From contig CAZHUC010000001.1 in NCBI GenBank assembly GCA_964535825.1, positions 124,001 to 188,000 on the forward strand: a stretch of DNA of 64,000 nt. Reading direction: 5' to 3'. Under the pieces are notes generated by a model. That model saw nothing but the letters and a program-made list of their open reading frames with translations, had not been told where the DNA came from and did no database searches. Origin of the DNA: CAZAQK01 sp964535825. Its GTDB lineage: Bacteria > Pseudomonadota > Alphaproteobacteria > Rickettsiales > SXRF01. Shown here piece after piece: positions 15,684 through 23,754 of this stretch (position 1 is its first letter; every line of letters begins with the position of its first letter). The translations under genes and the position numbers were made by a program.

Positions 15684-16373
15684 TTGCGAATAGAACAAGG
15701 CTTTACATTGATCGAGCTGGCGGTGGTGCTGGTCATCGTTGGCCTGCTGGTAGCCGGTATCATGACGGGTGCTGCCCTCATTGATAATGCCGACAAGCGG
15801 GACACCATTAAAACCTTCGAAGAGATCAAATTATCGATAAAAGCCTTTAGATTGAAATATAATGCCATGCCCGGTGATATGGCGAATGCCGAGTCCATAT
15901 GGGGGGCGGCGTGGATGGATCCGGCAGGAACCATTAATGGCAATGGTGATGGGTTTGTATCCTTATGCGAAGCCGAGACGAGGCGTTTATTCGAGCAATT
16001 AAGCCTGGCCGGTCTTACCAAAAGCACATATCAAACAGATAATACTCCCACGCAGGATGCCATAGGTATCGTATTCCCCGCCACCAAATATGCCAGTCAT
16101 GGTATCAAGGTGGGCTATAATGATCTCAATGCACCATATCAACAATTCCACAGGGTTCATACCGCTGGTTTCGGGCAGCCAGGATTCAGCTGCCTTGGCA
16201 CAGGGGCTACTGTATACAGTGCCCGATCACTGTGGGAAATGGACAGGAAATTTGATGACGGACTTCCGACCCGTGGCCAGATCGGCGGGTATTTCTGTCT
16301 GGATTCATGGGTAACCGAGATACCTAATTACAATAGTGCTGCCACCTGCGAGATGTGGTACAAAGTAGATTAA
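15684..16373 (+). CDS. Type IV pilin-like protein 4
   Basis: The leader is MRIEQG, from a TTG start at 15684 with GAAGG 8 bases upstream; no ATG is available before the FTLIE motif. The mature helix and the FEEIKLSIKAFRLKYNAMPG stretch are nearly identical at DNA level to gene 5 for more than 80 bases. It lacks the QDIWGWAG segment of genes 3 and 5 and has AESIWGAAWMDPAG instead. Confidence 0.83.
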   Translation: MRIEQGFTLIELAVVLVIVGLLVAGIMTGAALIDNADKRDTIKTFEEIKLSIKAFRLKYNAMPGDMANAESIWGAAWMDPAGTINGNGDGFVSLCEAETRRLFEQLSLAGLTKSTYQTDNTPTQDAIGIVFPATKYASHGIKVGYNDLNAPYQQFHRVHTAGFGQPGFSCLGTGATVYSARSLWEMDRKFDDGLPTRGQIGGYFCLDSWVTEIPNYNSAATCEMWYKVD

Positions 16374-16396
16374 TTACTAAGTTAAACAGGACGCGT

Positions 16397-17086
16397 ATGC
16401 TGGTGAAAAATGGTTTTACATTGATCGAACTGGCGGTGGTGTTGGTTATTATCGGCTTGCTGGTGGCCGGTATCATGACGGGTGCTGCTCTCATCGATAA
16501 TGCAGACAAACGCGACACCATTAAAACCTTCGAAGAGATCAGATTATCGATAAAAGCCTTTAGATTGAAATATAATGCCATGCCCGGTGATATGCCAAAT
16601 GCACAGGATATTTGGGGATGGGCAGGTCTTGGTCCATCCGGCACTATCAATGGCAATGGCGATGGGCTTGTGGGTACATGTGAAGCTGAGACGAGGCGTT
16701 TATTCGAGCAATTAAGCCTGGCCGGTCTTACCAAGAGTGAGTATCAAACGGACAATACTCCCACGCAGGATGCCATAGGTATCGTATTCCCGGCCTCAAA
16801 ATACGCTAATCACGGTATCAAAGTGGGGTATGTAGATCTCAACGCGCCATACCAGCAATTCAACAGGGTTCATCTTGCTGGTTTCGGGCAGGCGGGATTC
16901 ACCTGCCTTGGCACAGCGGCTACTGTATACAGCGCCAGGTCGTTGTGGGAGTTGGACAGGAAATTTGATGACGGACTTCCCAGTCGCGGCAGGATCGGAG
17001 GCTTTTTCTGTCTGGATTCCTGGGTAACCGAGATACCGAATTACAATAGCGCTGCCACCTGTGATATTGCGTATAACGTAGACTAG
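16397..17086 (+). CDS. Type IV pilin-like protein 5
   Basis: Leader MLVKNG before FTLIELAVVLVIIGLLVAG; the ATG at 16397 has ACAGG 6 bases before it and is preferred over the GTG at 16355. Its first part matches gene 4, its middle (MPNAQDIWGWAGLGPSG) matches gene 3, and the later part (CEAETRRLFEQLSLAGLTKS) returns to gene 4, so it looks like a mosaic. It ends 58 bases before tgt. Confidence 0.85.
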   Translation: MLVKNGFTLIELAVVLVIIGLLVAGIMTGAALIDNADKRDTIKTFEEIRLSIKAFRLKYNAMPGDMPNAQDIWGWAGLGPSGTINGNGDGLVGTCEAETRRLFEQLSLAGLTKSEYQTDNTPTQDAIGIVFPASKYANHGIKVGYVDLNAPYQQFNRVHLAGFGQAGFTCLGTAATVYSARSLWELDRKFDDGLPSRGRIGGFFCLDSWVTEIPNYNSAATCDIAYNVD

Positions 17087-17144
17087 GTGGGTTGCCTTCT
17101 TTGTTTACTCATACTATACGGGGTGAAACAAACACCCGACACTC

Positions 17145-18275
17145 ATGAGCACACGATTTACTATTTCCGCTAAAGACGGCACTGCCCGCACCGGACTACT
17201 CAAAACTGCACATGGTGACATCCGCACACCTGCCTTCATGCCGGTGGGTACAGCGGCAACCGTGAAGGCCATGCTGCCGGAATCGGTGGCACAGACGGGC
17301 GCGGATATTTTGCTGGGCAACACCTATCACCTGATGCTGCGGCCAACGGCAGAGCGCGTCGCAAGACTTGGCGGCCTGCATACATTCATGAACTGGAATA
17401 AACCGATACTGACCGACTCCGGCGGATTTCAGGTCATGTCACTTTCCAAATTGCGCAAGATCAATGAGCAAGGAGTTACGTTCCAGTCGCATCTCGATGG
17501 CACGACCTATGAACTCACACCGGAACGCTCGATAGAGATACAGCATTTGCTGGGCAGTGATATCACGATGGCATTTGATGAGTGCACACCGTTTCCTGCA
17601 ACCGAGAAAGAGGCCGCCGATTCCATGCGACTTTCCATGCGCTGGGCGATACGCAGCAAGGACGCGTTCAAGGAACGTGATGGTTACGGATTATTCGGTA
17701 TCGTGCAGGGCAGTGTGTATAAAGACCTGCGTGAGGAATCCTGTAATGCGCTAAGGGAGATCGGATTTGATGGTTATGCCATCGGCGGATTGGCGGTAGG
17801 CGAAGGGCAGGAGCTGATGTTCTCTACACTCGATGTGACTATGGGGCATATGCCGACGGAACAGCCACGCTACCTGATGGGTGTTGGCAAACCCGATGAC
17901 ATCATTGGCGCGGTGATGCGTGGGGTGGATATGTTCGATTGCGTGATACCTACGCGCGCGGGCAGGTTTGCCCGTGCCTACACCAGGTGGGGCGAGTGGA
18001 ACATCAAGAATGCCCGCTTTGCAGATGATGCCGAGCCACTGGAAGCGGACTGCCCATGCCCGGCATGTAAGAGCTACAGCCGTGCCTACCTGCATCACCT
18101 GTTCAAAGCGGATGAGATGTTGGGGGCGATGCTGCTCACCTGGCACAACCTGACTTTCTACCAGCGGCTGATGCAAGGGCTTCGTGATGCTATCACCCAT
18201 GGAAATTTAACGAATTTTGTGCAATCCTTCCTGCAAATATACCGGAAGGAAGAAGCACCGGATGAGGCTGCTTAA
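17145..18275 (+). CDS. tgt: Queuine tRNA-ribosyltransferase
   Basis: Exchanges guanine 34 of tRNA Asp, Asn, His and Tyr for preQ1. All 376 residues match the family: LGNTYHLMLRPTAERV, TDSGGFQVMSL with the active-site Asp, FGIVQGSVYKDLR, GGLAVGEGQE, the second Asp in DMFDCVIPTRAGR, and the zinc site DCPCPACKSYSRAYLHHL. Its last 14 bases overlap the start of ydbH, so the two are probably co-transcribed. Confidence 0.97.
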   Translation: MSTRFTISAKDGTARTGLLKTAHGDIRTPAFMPVGTAATVKAMLPESVAQTGADILLGNTYHLMLRPTAERVARLGGLHTFMNWNKPILTDSGGFQVMSLSKLRKINEQGVTFQSHLDGTTYELTPERSIEIQHLLGSDITMAFDECTPFPATEKEAADSMRLSMRWAIRSKDAFKERDGYGLFGIVQGSVYKDLREESCNALREIGFDGYAIGGLAVGEGQELMFSTLDVTMGHMPTEQPRYLMGVGKPDDIIGAVMRGVDMFDCVIPTRAGRFARAYTRWGEWNIKNARFADDAEPLEADCPCPACKSYSRAYLHHLFKADEMLGAMLLTWHNLTFYQRLMQGLRDAITHGNLTNFVQSFLQIYRKEEAPDEAA

Positions 18276-19368
18276 AGTACTCGTTGTTATCATTACCATT
18301 CTTGTTGTGGTCGTGCTGCTTGCACCATGGAAGCAGTGGGTGGAGCATGGCCTTAAATCATTGCTGGTCCGGCAGGGGATTCAAGGTGTGGAATTCAATG
18401 TATCTATGCTTACTCCTGAGGGCATTACACTGAGTGATATTCGATTCGGTGATGCACTGACGCTGAGTGAAGTTACGGTAGCCTATTCCATTATGGAACT
18501 TGCCAAAGGGCAGGTGAAAGAGCTTAAGGCAAGCAATCTGGTGCTTAAATCAGGCCAGCAGGACATTATATTCAATGATGCAACGATACTGTTTGAGGTC
18601 GGCAAAGCCACGCAAACATGGCAAGGTAGATGGGATGTTTCCGAGATAGTCATAGAGAACTCATCCTATCCGCTGCCACCTGTTGAAGGCCGAGGGTATT
18701 TTACGGCAACTACAGAAAAGCTGGATGCTGATGGAACACTGGAAAGCGCTGATAAAACTCATTACGCCGCATTCAAACTTGATTATGACCTGAAAGACTC
18801 ATCGCGATCGAATGCGATCATCAGCATGGCCGAGCTGCCATGGAATGGCGGCTTGGTACAGGTGAAAGACGGGCAGGTGTATTTTTCAGGAAAGGATATT
18901 TTTAAAGGAGTACTGACGATAAAAAAAGTCCAGCTTGATACATTGATGCGCACGCTGACTGCAAATAAAACCACCGCAACAGGTGAAGTGTCTGGTCGTA
19001 TTCCATTGGTGGTGACGGCAGATGGCACACCGCTTATCAAAGACGCAACCCTTTCCGCCGGTAGTGATGGAAAGATCGTGATGAGTGGCGATGCGCTGCC
19101 CGGAGATAACGAACAAATCAATATCGTGCGGAATGTACTTTCTAATTTCCAATACGACACACTTGCGATCACCATGCAAAGTGATGCACAGAAAAAACTC
19201 TCCGCGAAATTATTGCTGGAGGGGAAGAACCCTGATCTGTATGAAAGCAGGCCGGTGAAATTGAACGTGCAATTAAACGGTGATGTGCTAAGTTTATTGC
19301 GACAAAGCCTGCCTGCGCTTTCAGACCCGACACAACTTTTGAAACAAGGTGAACATGCCAAACCGTAA
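18262..19368 (+). CDS. ydbH: YdbH-like protein, short form
   Basis: Assigned from context and fold: a cytoplasmic-membrane anchor (LLKVLVVIITILVVVVLLAP) followed by about 340 residues of repeated beta structure, directly before ynbE and ydbL. In E. coli YdbH, with YnbE and YdbL, forms one of the AsmA-like bridges that carry phospholipids to the outer membrane. E. coli YdbH has about 880 residues; this one has 368, so it may span less of the periplasm or need YnbE stacking to complete the bridge. The ATG at 18262 has GGAAGGA upstream and overlaps tgt. The C-terminal part (LLEGKNPDLYESRPVKLNVQ then LNGDVLSLLRQSL) is the most family-like. Confidence 0.75.
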   Translation: MRLLKVLVVIITILVVVVLLAPWKQWVEHGLKSLLVRQGIQGVEFNVSMLTPEGITLSDIRFGDALTLSEVTVAYSIMELAKGQVKELKASNLVLKSGQQDIIFNDATILFEVGKATQTWQGRWDVSEIVIENSSYPLPPVEGRGYFTATTEKLDADGTLESADKTHYAAFKLDYDLKDSSRSNAIISMAELPWNGGLVQVKDGQVYFSGKDIFKGVLTIKKVQLDTLMRTLTANKTTATGEVSGRIPLVVTADGTPLIKDATLSAGSDGKIVMSGDALPGDNEQINIVRNVLSNFQYDTLAITMQSDAQKKLSAKLLLEGKNPDLYESRPVKLNVQLNGDVLSLLRQSLPALSDPTQLLKQGEHAKP

Positions 19369-19540
19369 CTGGATCTTACTGATGTTGTTTCCGCTTGTTG
19401 CCTGCACGCCTACCGTTCAGGTGCAAGCCCCGGACAAGCCGATCGAGATCAACCTGAATGTCAATATCGAGCACCGTATCAAGGTAGAGATCGAGAAAGA
19501 CGTAAAGGATTCCATTGCTAAGAATAAGGATATTTTCTGA
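19355..19540 (+). CDS. ynbE: YnbE family lipoprotein
   Basis: Protein of 61 residues with a lipoprotein signal (LLMLFPLVAC, lipobox LVAC) and the family core PDKPIEINLNVNIEHRIKV. It should sit in the outer membrane and pair by beta-strand stacking with the end of YdbH. The ATG at 19355 has AAGGTG before it and overlaps ydbH by 14 bases; a GTG at 19349 is the alternative. It shares one base with ydbL. Confidence 0.9.
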   Translation: MPNRNWILLMLFPLVACTPTVQVQAPDKPIEINLNVNIEHRIKVEIEKDVKDSIAKNKDIF

Positions 19541-19869
19541 TGAGAACGCCCATAAAAACCTTCGTTTTAATGCTGGTTGCCACCCTTTTTGCTTTGCCTG
19601 CGGCGGCACTTGAGCTTTCAGATGCCCGTAAACAGGGGGTGATAGGTGAAAAGACCGATGGGTACGTGGCTGCTATCAAGGCTTCCGGCGACGTCAATAA
19701 GCTGGTTTCCGAGGTGAATGCCAAAAGAAAGGCCGAATATACCCGTATTTCCAAGGAAAATGGCCAGCCTGTGGATGTGGTGGCGAAGCTCGCTGCCCCG
19801 CAGATTATCTCGGGTTTGCCAGCCGGTTCGCTTTATCAGGCGAATGACGGCACGTGGAAAACGCGTTGA
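19540..19869 (+). CDS. ydbL: YdbL family (DUF1318) periplasmic protein
   Basis: Protein of 109 residues with a signal peptide (cut near LPAAA) and the family pattern SDARKQGVIGEKTDGYVAA, then VNAKRKAEYTRISKENGQPV and the last block GLPAGSLYQANDGTWK. In E. coli YdbL is thought to help YnbE and YdbH assemble correctly. The TGATG junction with ynbE shows translational coupling. Confidence 0.92.
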   Translation: MRTPIKTFVLMLVATLFALPAAALELSDARKQGVIGEKTDGYVAAIKASGDVNKLVSEVNAKRKAEYTRISKENGQPVDVVAKLAAPQIISGLPAGSLYQANDGTWKTR

Positions 19870-19872
19870 GTG

Positions 19873-19900
19873 TTGACAAACGCTCCTAAAACCGTATTGT
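19873..19900 (+). promoter_or_regulatory. Promoter of tRNA-Lys
   Basis: TTGACA (19873-19878), a 16-base spacer and TATTGT (19895-19900). The leader before the tRNA holds an 8-bp hairpin, GAGCCTAA / TTAGGCTC (about 19933-19958), of unknown use. Confidence 0.65.
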
Positions 19901-19964
19901 CCCATTCTCTTTATTTTTAAAGAGTTCGTTTAGAGCCTAATTATAAGCACTTAGGCTCTTGGTT

Positions 19965-20040
19965 GATCTGGTAGCTCAGTCGGTAGAGCACCTGACTTTT
20001 AATCAGGTTGTCGCGGGTTCGATTCCCGCCCAGATCACCA
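19965..20040 (+). tRNA. tRNA-Lys (anticodon TTT)
   Basis: Full cloverleaf: acceptor GATCTGG/CCAGATC with discriminator A and encoded CCA, D-arm GCTC/GAGC, anticodon stem CCTGA/TCAGG with loop CTTTTAA, and T-arm GCGGG/CCCGC with TTCGATT. The last 14 bases and 3 downstream bases recur at 20118-20134. Confidence 0.97.
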
Positions 20041-20091
20041 CTTCCCTTAAAGTTAAGCATTATTTCTCGGGCGGGATTTTATTTATCATTT

Positions 20092-20116
20092 GGCAAATCC
20101 CACATGTGGATTTGCC
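20092..20116. repeat. Inverted repeat inside the tRNA-Lys duplication
   Basis: GGCAAATCC / GGATTTGCC, a perfect 9-bp stem with a 7-base loop whose centre is CACATGTG. It directly abuts the duplicated tRNA end. Confidence 0.6.
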
Positions 20117-20117
20117 G

Positions 20118-20134
20118 CGCCCAGATCACCACTT
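20118..20134 (+). repeat. Direct repeat of the tRNA-Lys 3' end (att-like scar)
   Basis: CGCCCAGATCACCACTT repeats 20027-20043 exactly, 91 bases away. A duplicated tRNA 3' end is the usual mark of tyrosine-integrase insertion; here the bracketed DNA is only about 75 bases with no integrase, so it would be a scar. Confidence 0.6.
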
Positions 20135-20200
20135 TTTCCCCCTTCCGGTACAGTCAGGTTTGCCATTAGCTTTGTGGGTTATTTATCACAAGGAGACAGT

Positions 20201-20617
20201 ATGGCAGCACAAAAGGGTTCACTCGTTCTACTCAAGGTCGGCGATGGCGGAAGCCCAACCGAAACATTCACCACCATCGGCGGGCTGCGTACCAACAGCT
20301 TCACGCATAATAACCAGACAGTGGATACCACCAATAAGGATTCCGGTGCGTGGCGGCAATTGCTCGACGGGGCAGGGATGCGCTCTGTGACATTGTCCGG
20401 TACGGGCGTATTCACCGATTCAGCGGCAGAAGAAACCGTGCGCGGCTTTGCCATGAACAACCAGATCAGGAATTACCAGATGACGTTCGGCAATGGCGAC
20501 AGCATGGCCGGCGCGTTCCAGATCACATCCTATCAACGCGCGGGCAGTTATAATAACGAAGAAACCTATTCACTGACACTCGCATCGGCGGGTGTAGTGA
20601 CGTTCACGGCTGCGTAG
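20201..20617 (+). CDS. Phage/GTA major tail tube protein (TP901-1 type), orphan
   Basis: Protein of 138 residues matching the major tail protein of the TP901-1 family and of the Rhodobacter gene transfer agent: start MAAQKGSLVLLKV, FTTIGGLRTNSFTHNNQTVD, SGAWRQLLDGAGMRSVTLSG, and end YSLTLASAGVVTFTAA. It polymerises into the tail tube. The start has AAGGAGA 5 bases before ATG. No other head or tail gene is near; it is bordered by the tRNA-Lys scar and by a convergent membrane-protein gene overlapping it by 14 bases. Confidence 0.9.
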   Translation: MAAQKGSLVLLKVGDGGSPTETFTTIGGLRTNSFTHNNQTVDTTNKDSGAWRQLLDGAGMRSVTLSGTGVFTDSAAEETVRGFAMNNQIRNYQMTFGNGDSMAGAFQITSYQRAGSYNNEETYSLTLASAGVVTFTAA

Positions 20618-22637
20618 CCTTTAGTTCTTCATCAGTGATCGGATAGACGTGTTCAACCTGCCGTGCTTTGGCTTCGGCGATCATGCGCCTGCCATCAGCC
20701 TCAAAGGCTGGATCGGTGATGAAGATATTGCCAAGTAACCAGAGCGCACTTCTGTGCTCTGGGTATATGGCCAGAATATTGCCCAGTATCTCAACCTGCT
20801 TGCCGGCATTGTTCTGCGTATAATCGCCCAGATTAGCAAGGAAGGTGGCGGCCAGGTCTTCACGCTCTGGTGCAATGCGCGTTAGCCTGTAAACGGAGGC
20901 CTCTAAGGTGCTGGTGGCCTGTTTGCGCAGGCTGGTGTGTGCATCATCGGTAAAATCCATCAGTAATTTATATTTAAGCCACAGGGCCAGCATGTTATAC
21001 CGCGCACCAAGTGTGGGGCTGTTTTCTATCGCCTGCGCGACTTCAAGGTAATTCTTCAGCCATTCCTGATCGTAGCCGACACCATGTTTGCGGAAATGCG
21101 CATCCCATGCCCATACGGCAAAATTCTCTGCTGATACATTGAACCGGCTGGCATCACGGAATATATCCCGCGCGAGCCATTCCTTGTCGTATTTTGCTGC
21201 CTTTTCCTCGCGCGGGATGTAATGCAGCTCATCCGCGTAGCGAATGGCGGCATATTGCTGGGTGGCACTCCATGCCATTAATCCGGCAAATCCAAGGAAT
21301 ACATAAATATAATGTTTGGGGGTGTTGGTTTGTCCGTTGGCAGCGGACATCAGGCCACACAGTGCACACAACATGATGGCCTGATATGCCAATACCTGCG
21401 GCAGGTAGAACCAGAAATATTGCAGCATCATGATGGCAGCAAGCATCGGGGCGATACCCCAGAACATAGCATCCGGCAGGTTGCGTATGGCAATGAACGG
21501 CAAGGCGAACCATATCAGTAAACCAACGAGTCCAAGGGCCAGTATTACTTCCAGTGGCTCGCTGTGACTGTGGAAACTCGCACCGGTGACATTGTTCGAG
21601 TTAGGGCGCATCACACCATTCTCAAATACATGCACACCTTCCACTAACGCATATTTGAAGGAATCCTGTGTGAAATGTCCCCAACCTTTGCCGAGCAGCA
21701 GGCGAGATGGTTCATGCAGCAGGGTGCTGATGGCAACCTGATTGATCTCTGCCCGTGCGCCCATGCTCTCGCCACGCGCCGCCAGACCGGTGATAACGCC
21801 CACGTCATCCTGCGGTAGTTGCTGGACAAGCGGGCTACCGATGATCCACACCAGCGGTATCAGGCATGAGATAATGACCAGCATTCTCCATGTTCTTGAT
21901 GGCAAGAATAGATTCTTGAGTAGCTGCGAGTAGCGAGGGTAAGTGGCAATGGTAGTGGCCAGCATAGCCAGCGCGAACAGTGCCATGGCCGCAAGGTTCT
22001 GCGACACGAACAACACACCATACATCAGTATGATGATGCCGCAGAGAATGGCGGGCTTACGGGCATGGCCACTGGCGTGAGCCGCTATCCACAGATAGCC
22101 AACCATAAAGGCCATATAGTCTGGCCATAAGGCAGGCCGCCACGGAGACCATTCCTCAATGAATTCCCCGGCATGCAGGTAATGCATGGTGCATTCTGCG
22201 AGCAGCGAGGCACAGGCAACCAGCAATATCCTGATGCGGTATTGAGGCATGTGCCAGAACGGGTAACACAGCAGCGCGCAAAGAAGCACAGACATGTGCC
22301 ACGCTGTGCCGATGCCTATCTCCGGCGCGCCGAACCATGAGCGCCAGCCAGAGGGCGCAACAATAGTGACGGCATACTGCACAAGCAACCACAGTATCAT
22401 CACCTTCCAGAGCAAATGCAAAGGCTGGAGTGAAAGTAATTTCTTAAAGCAGCCAATGAATAGCCATAATGCGTTGCAGGCAGCGATGACGAATACCGCA
22501 AGCAGGGTGGGCTCTGTTTGCATCCAGATACCTGCCTGAAACGGCTTAAGGCCAAAAATGAAGAGAAAGAGATAGGCGCTGAGGATGAGGAATCCAGCAA
22601 CTTCAAAAGCGCGATGCCTGTCAGCAAAGATGAACAT
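20604..22637 (-). CDS. O-antigen ligase/polymerase-like membrane protein with C-terminal helical domain
   Basis: Protein of 677 residues with about twelve membrane helices in the first 440 residues and a soluble helical C-terminus. The large periplasmic loop holds GKGWGHFTQDSFKYALVEG and HSHSEPLEVILALGLVGL, the His-containing block of the Wzy_C/WaaL family. Such proteins join or polymerise lipid-linked glycans in the periplasm. The C-terminal 190 residues look like tetratricopeptide-type helices (YNMLALWLKYKLLMDFTDDA, LGNILAIYPEHRSALWLLGN). It is the last gene of the sulfotransferase operon, so its glycan may be the sulfated one. Confidence 0.8.
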   Translation of the reverse strand: MFIFADRHRAFEVAGFLILSAYLFLFIFGLKPFQAGIWMQTEPTLLAVFVIAACNALWLFIGCFKKLLSLQPLHLLWKVMILWLLVQYAVTIVAPSGWRSWFGAPEIGIGTAWHMSVLLCALLCYPFWHMPQYRIRILLVACASLLAECTMHYLHAGEFIEEWSPWRPALWPDYMAFMVGYLWIAAHASGHARKPAILCGIIILMYGVLFVSQNLAAMALFALAMLATTIATYPRYSQLLKNLFLPSRTWRMLVIISCLIPLVWIIGSPLVQQLPQDDVGVITGLAARGESMGARAEINQVAISTLLHEPSRLLLGKGWGHFTQDSFKYALVEGVHVFENGVMRPNSNNVTGASFHSHSEPLEVILALGLVGLLIWFALPFIAIRNLPDAMFWGIAPMLAAIMMLQYFWFYLPQVLAYQAIMLCALCGLMSAANGQTNTPKHYIYVFLGFAGLMAWSATQQYAAIRYADELHYIPREEKAAKYDKEWLARDIFRDASRFNVSAENFAVWAWDAHFRKHGVGYDQEWLKNYLEVAQAIENSPTLGARYNMLALWLKYKLLMDFTDDAHTSLRKQATSTLEASVYRLTRIAPEREDLAATFLANLGDYTQNNAGKQVEILGNILAIYPEHRSALWLLGNIFITDPAFEADGRRMIAEAKARQVEHVYPITDEELKATQP

Positions 22638-22671
22638 GCGGGCAGTTTATACAGTTTTTTTGTAAAAGAAA

Positions 22672-23754
22672 CTAATACCCAAACAGTTCGGCGGTATCTT
22701 TACAGATATCCTGAATGGATTTCTTGTCTTCGGGGCTTAGGTTCGAGGTGTAATAATCAGGCTGTTTGATATTGGCTGCTCTGGTATTGAGCCATGCGTC
22801 ATCCGCCTTCATATCGCAATGTTCCAGCATATGCGTCAATGCTTCTTGTGGAGACGTGCAGAGATTCTCGAACGGGATCACCAGACAGGCTTTGCCAAGC
22901 GTTTTATTGGTAAGCATCTGATTGTAGATGAAACGGTAGGTCATGTCCCATTGCAGGGCAAAGCCGCGTATGTCATCGCCGTCATTCCATGCTGATCTTA
23001 TGGCCTTGAGCTTCGCTTCATCACCCATATGCACTGCCTTGCGATTCAGGCCGAATTCAAAATGTCCTGCAATGGACATATGCCGTACTACGCGAGGATC
23101 AGCTTTTCCTGCTTCAGTAAAACGTTTGTGTTGCCTGAGCAGCGATTCCACATGCGTCACGGGGTCACGAATCGGGATGATAAAACGCGCATCCGGGAAC
23201 ATGCGCTGGATATAAGCCATACGGGAAATGTTGTAATTTCCCTTGCTCACATAACATGGCTTTTTATGCGCATGCAGCAATTTGCGGATATGATCCTTAT
23301 AAAATGCCTCGAAGTCAGGGTTGCTGATGTTCTCATCCAGAATTTCAGAGGTCAGTTCCTTGTGTAAGTAGCGGAAGAATGCCATCCACAGCATCTCCTC
23401 CATGGCTTCAGGGCTTTGTGGACTCACCAGAATACCATCGCCGTGCGCACGTTCTGTTTTTTCGACTGATCTGTTAAATGGCAGCGTAAGCAAGAGATGC
23501 CACCAGTAGGGCGTAAAAAGAAAAGGAAAATCCTGATAACGGTGGGTTACAGTATCCGGAAGGGATGCCAGCGTTTCAAGCAATATGGTGCTGCCACTGC
23601 GCGCCAGCCCGCAGATATAAATGGGGTTGCGTACCTCAACGCCAGCCATGTCATATTTAAGTAATGCGGTCTCAAAATTGCCAAGCTTTATCCAGAGGTC
23701 TCGGTTATTTGCGACCATATTACCTAGCCAGTGTGTGGAAGTAGCTAGTTTCAT
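22672..23754 (-). CDS. PAPS-dependent sulfotransferase family protein
   Basis: Protein of 360 residues. PIYICGLARSGSTILLETLA is the 5'-phosphosulfate-binding loop, and DARFIIPIRDPVTHVESLL is the 3'-phosphate-binding strand and helix (R-x-P-x4-S). Similar proteins transfer sulfate from PAPS to sugars or peptides in the cytoplasm. The start overlaps the previous stop by 4 bases (ATGA). It is followed after 34 bases by the Wzy/WaaL-like gene. Confidence 0.9.
   Translation of the reverse strand: MKLATSTHWLGNMVANNRDLWIKLGNFETALLKYDMAGVEVRNPIYICGLARSGSTILLETLASLPDTVTHRYQDFPFLFTPYWWHLLLTLPFNRSVEKTERAHGDGILVSPQSPEAMEEMLWMAFFRYLHKELTSEILDENISNPDFEAFYKDHIRKLLHAHKKPCYVSKGNYNISRMAYIQRMFPDARFIIPIRDPVTHVESLLRQHKRFTEAGKADPRVVRHMSIAGHFEFGLNRKAVHMGDEAKLKAIRSAWNDGDDIRGFALQWDMTYRFIYNQMLTNKTLGKACLVIPFENLCTSPQEALTHMLEHCDMKADDAWLNTRAANIKQPDYYTSNLSPEDKKSIQDICKDTAELFGY

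Noticed and set aside
13001..17086. Type II secretion or pilus assembly locus
   Set aside because: Only prepilin-like subunits are present; no ATPase, inner-membrane platform, secretin or prepilin peptidase gene is in the window.
20201..20617. Active prophage at tRNA-Lys
   Set aside because: A single tail gene is present without integrase, terminase, capsid or lysis genes.
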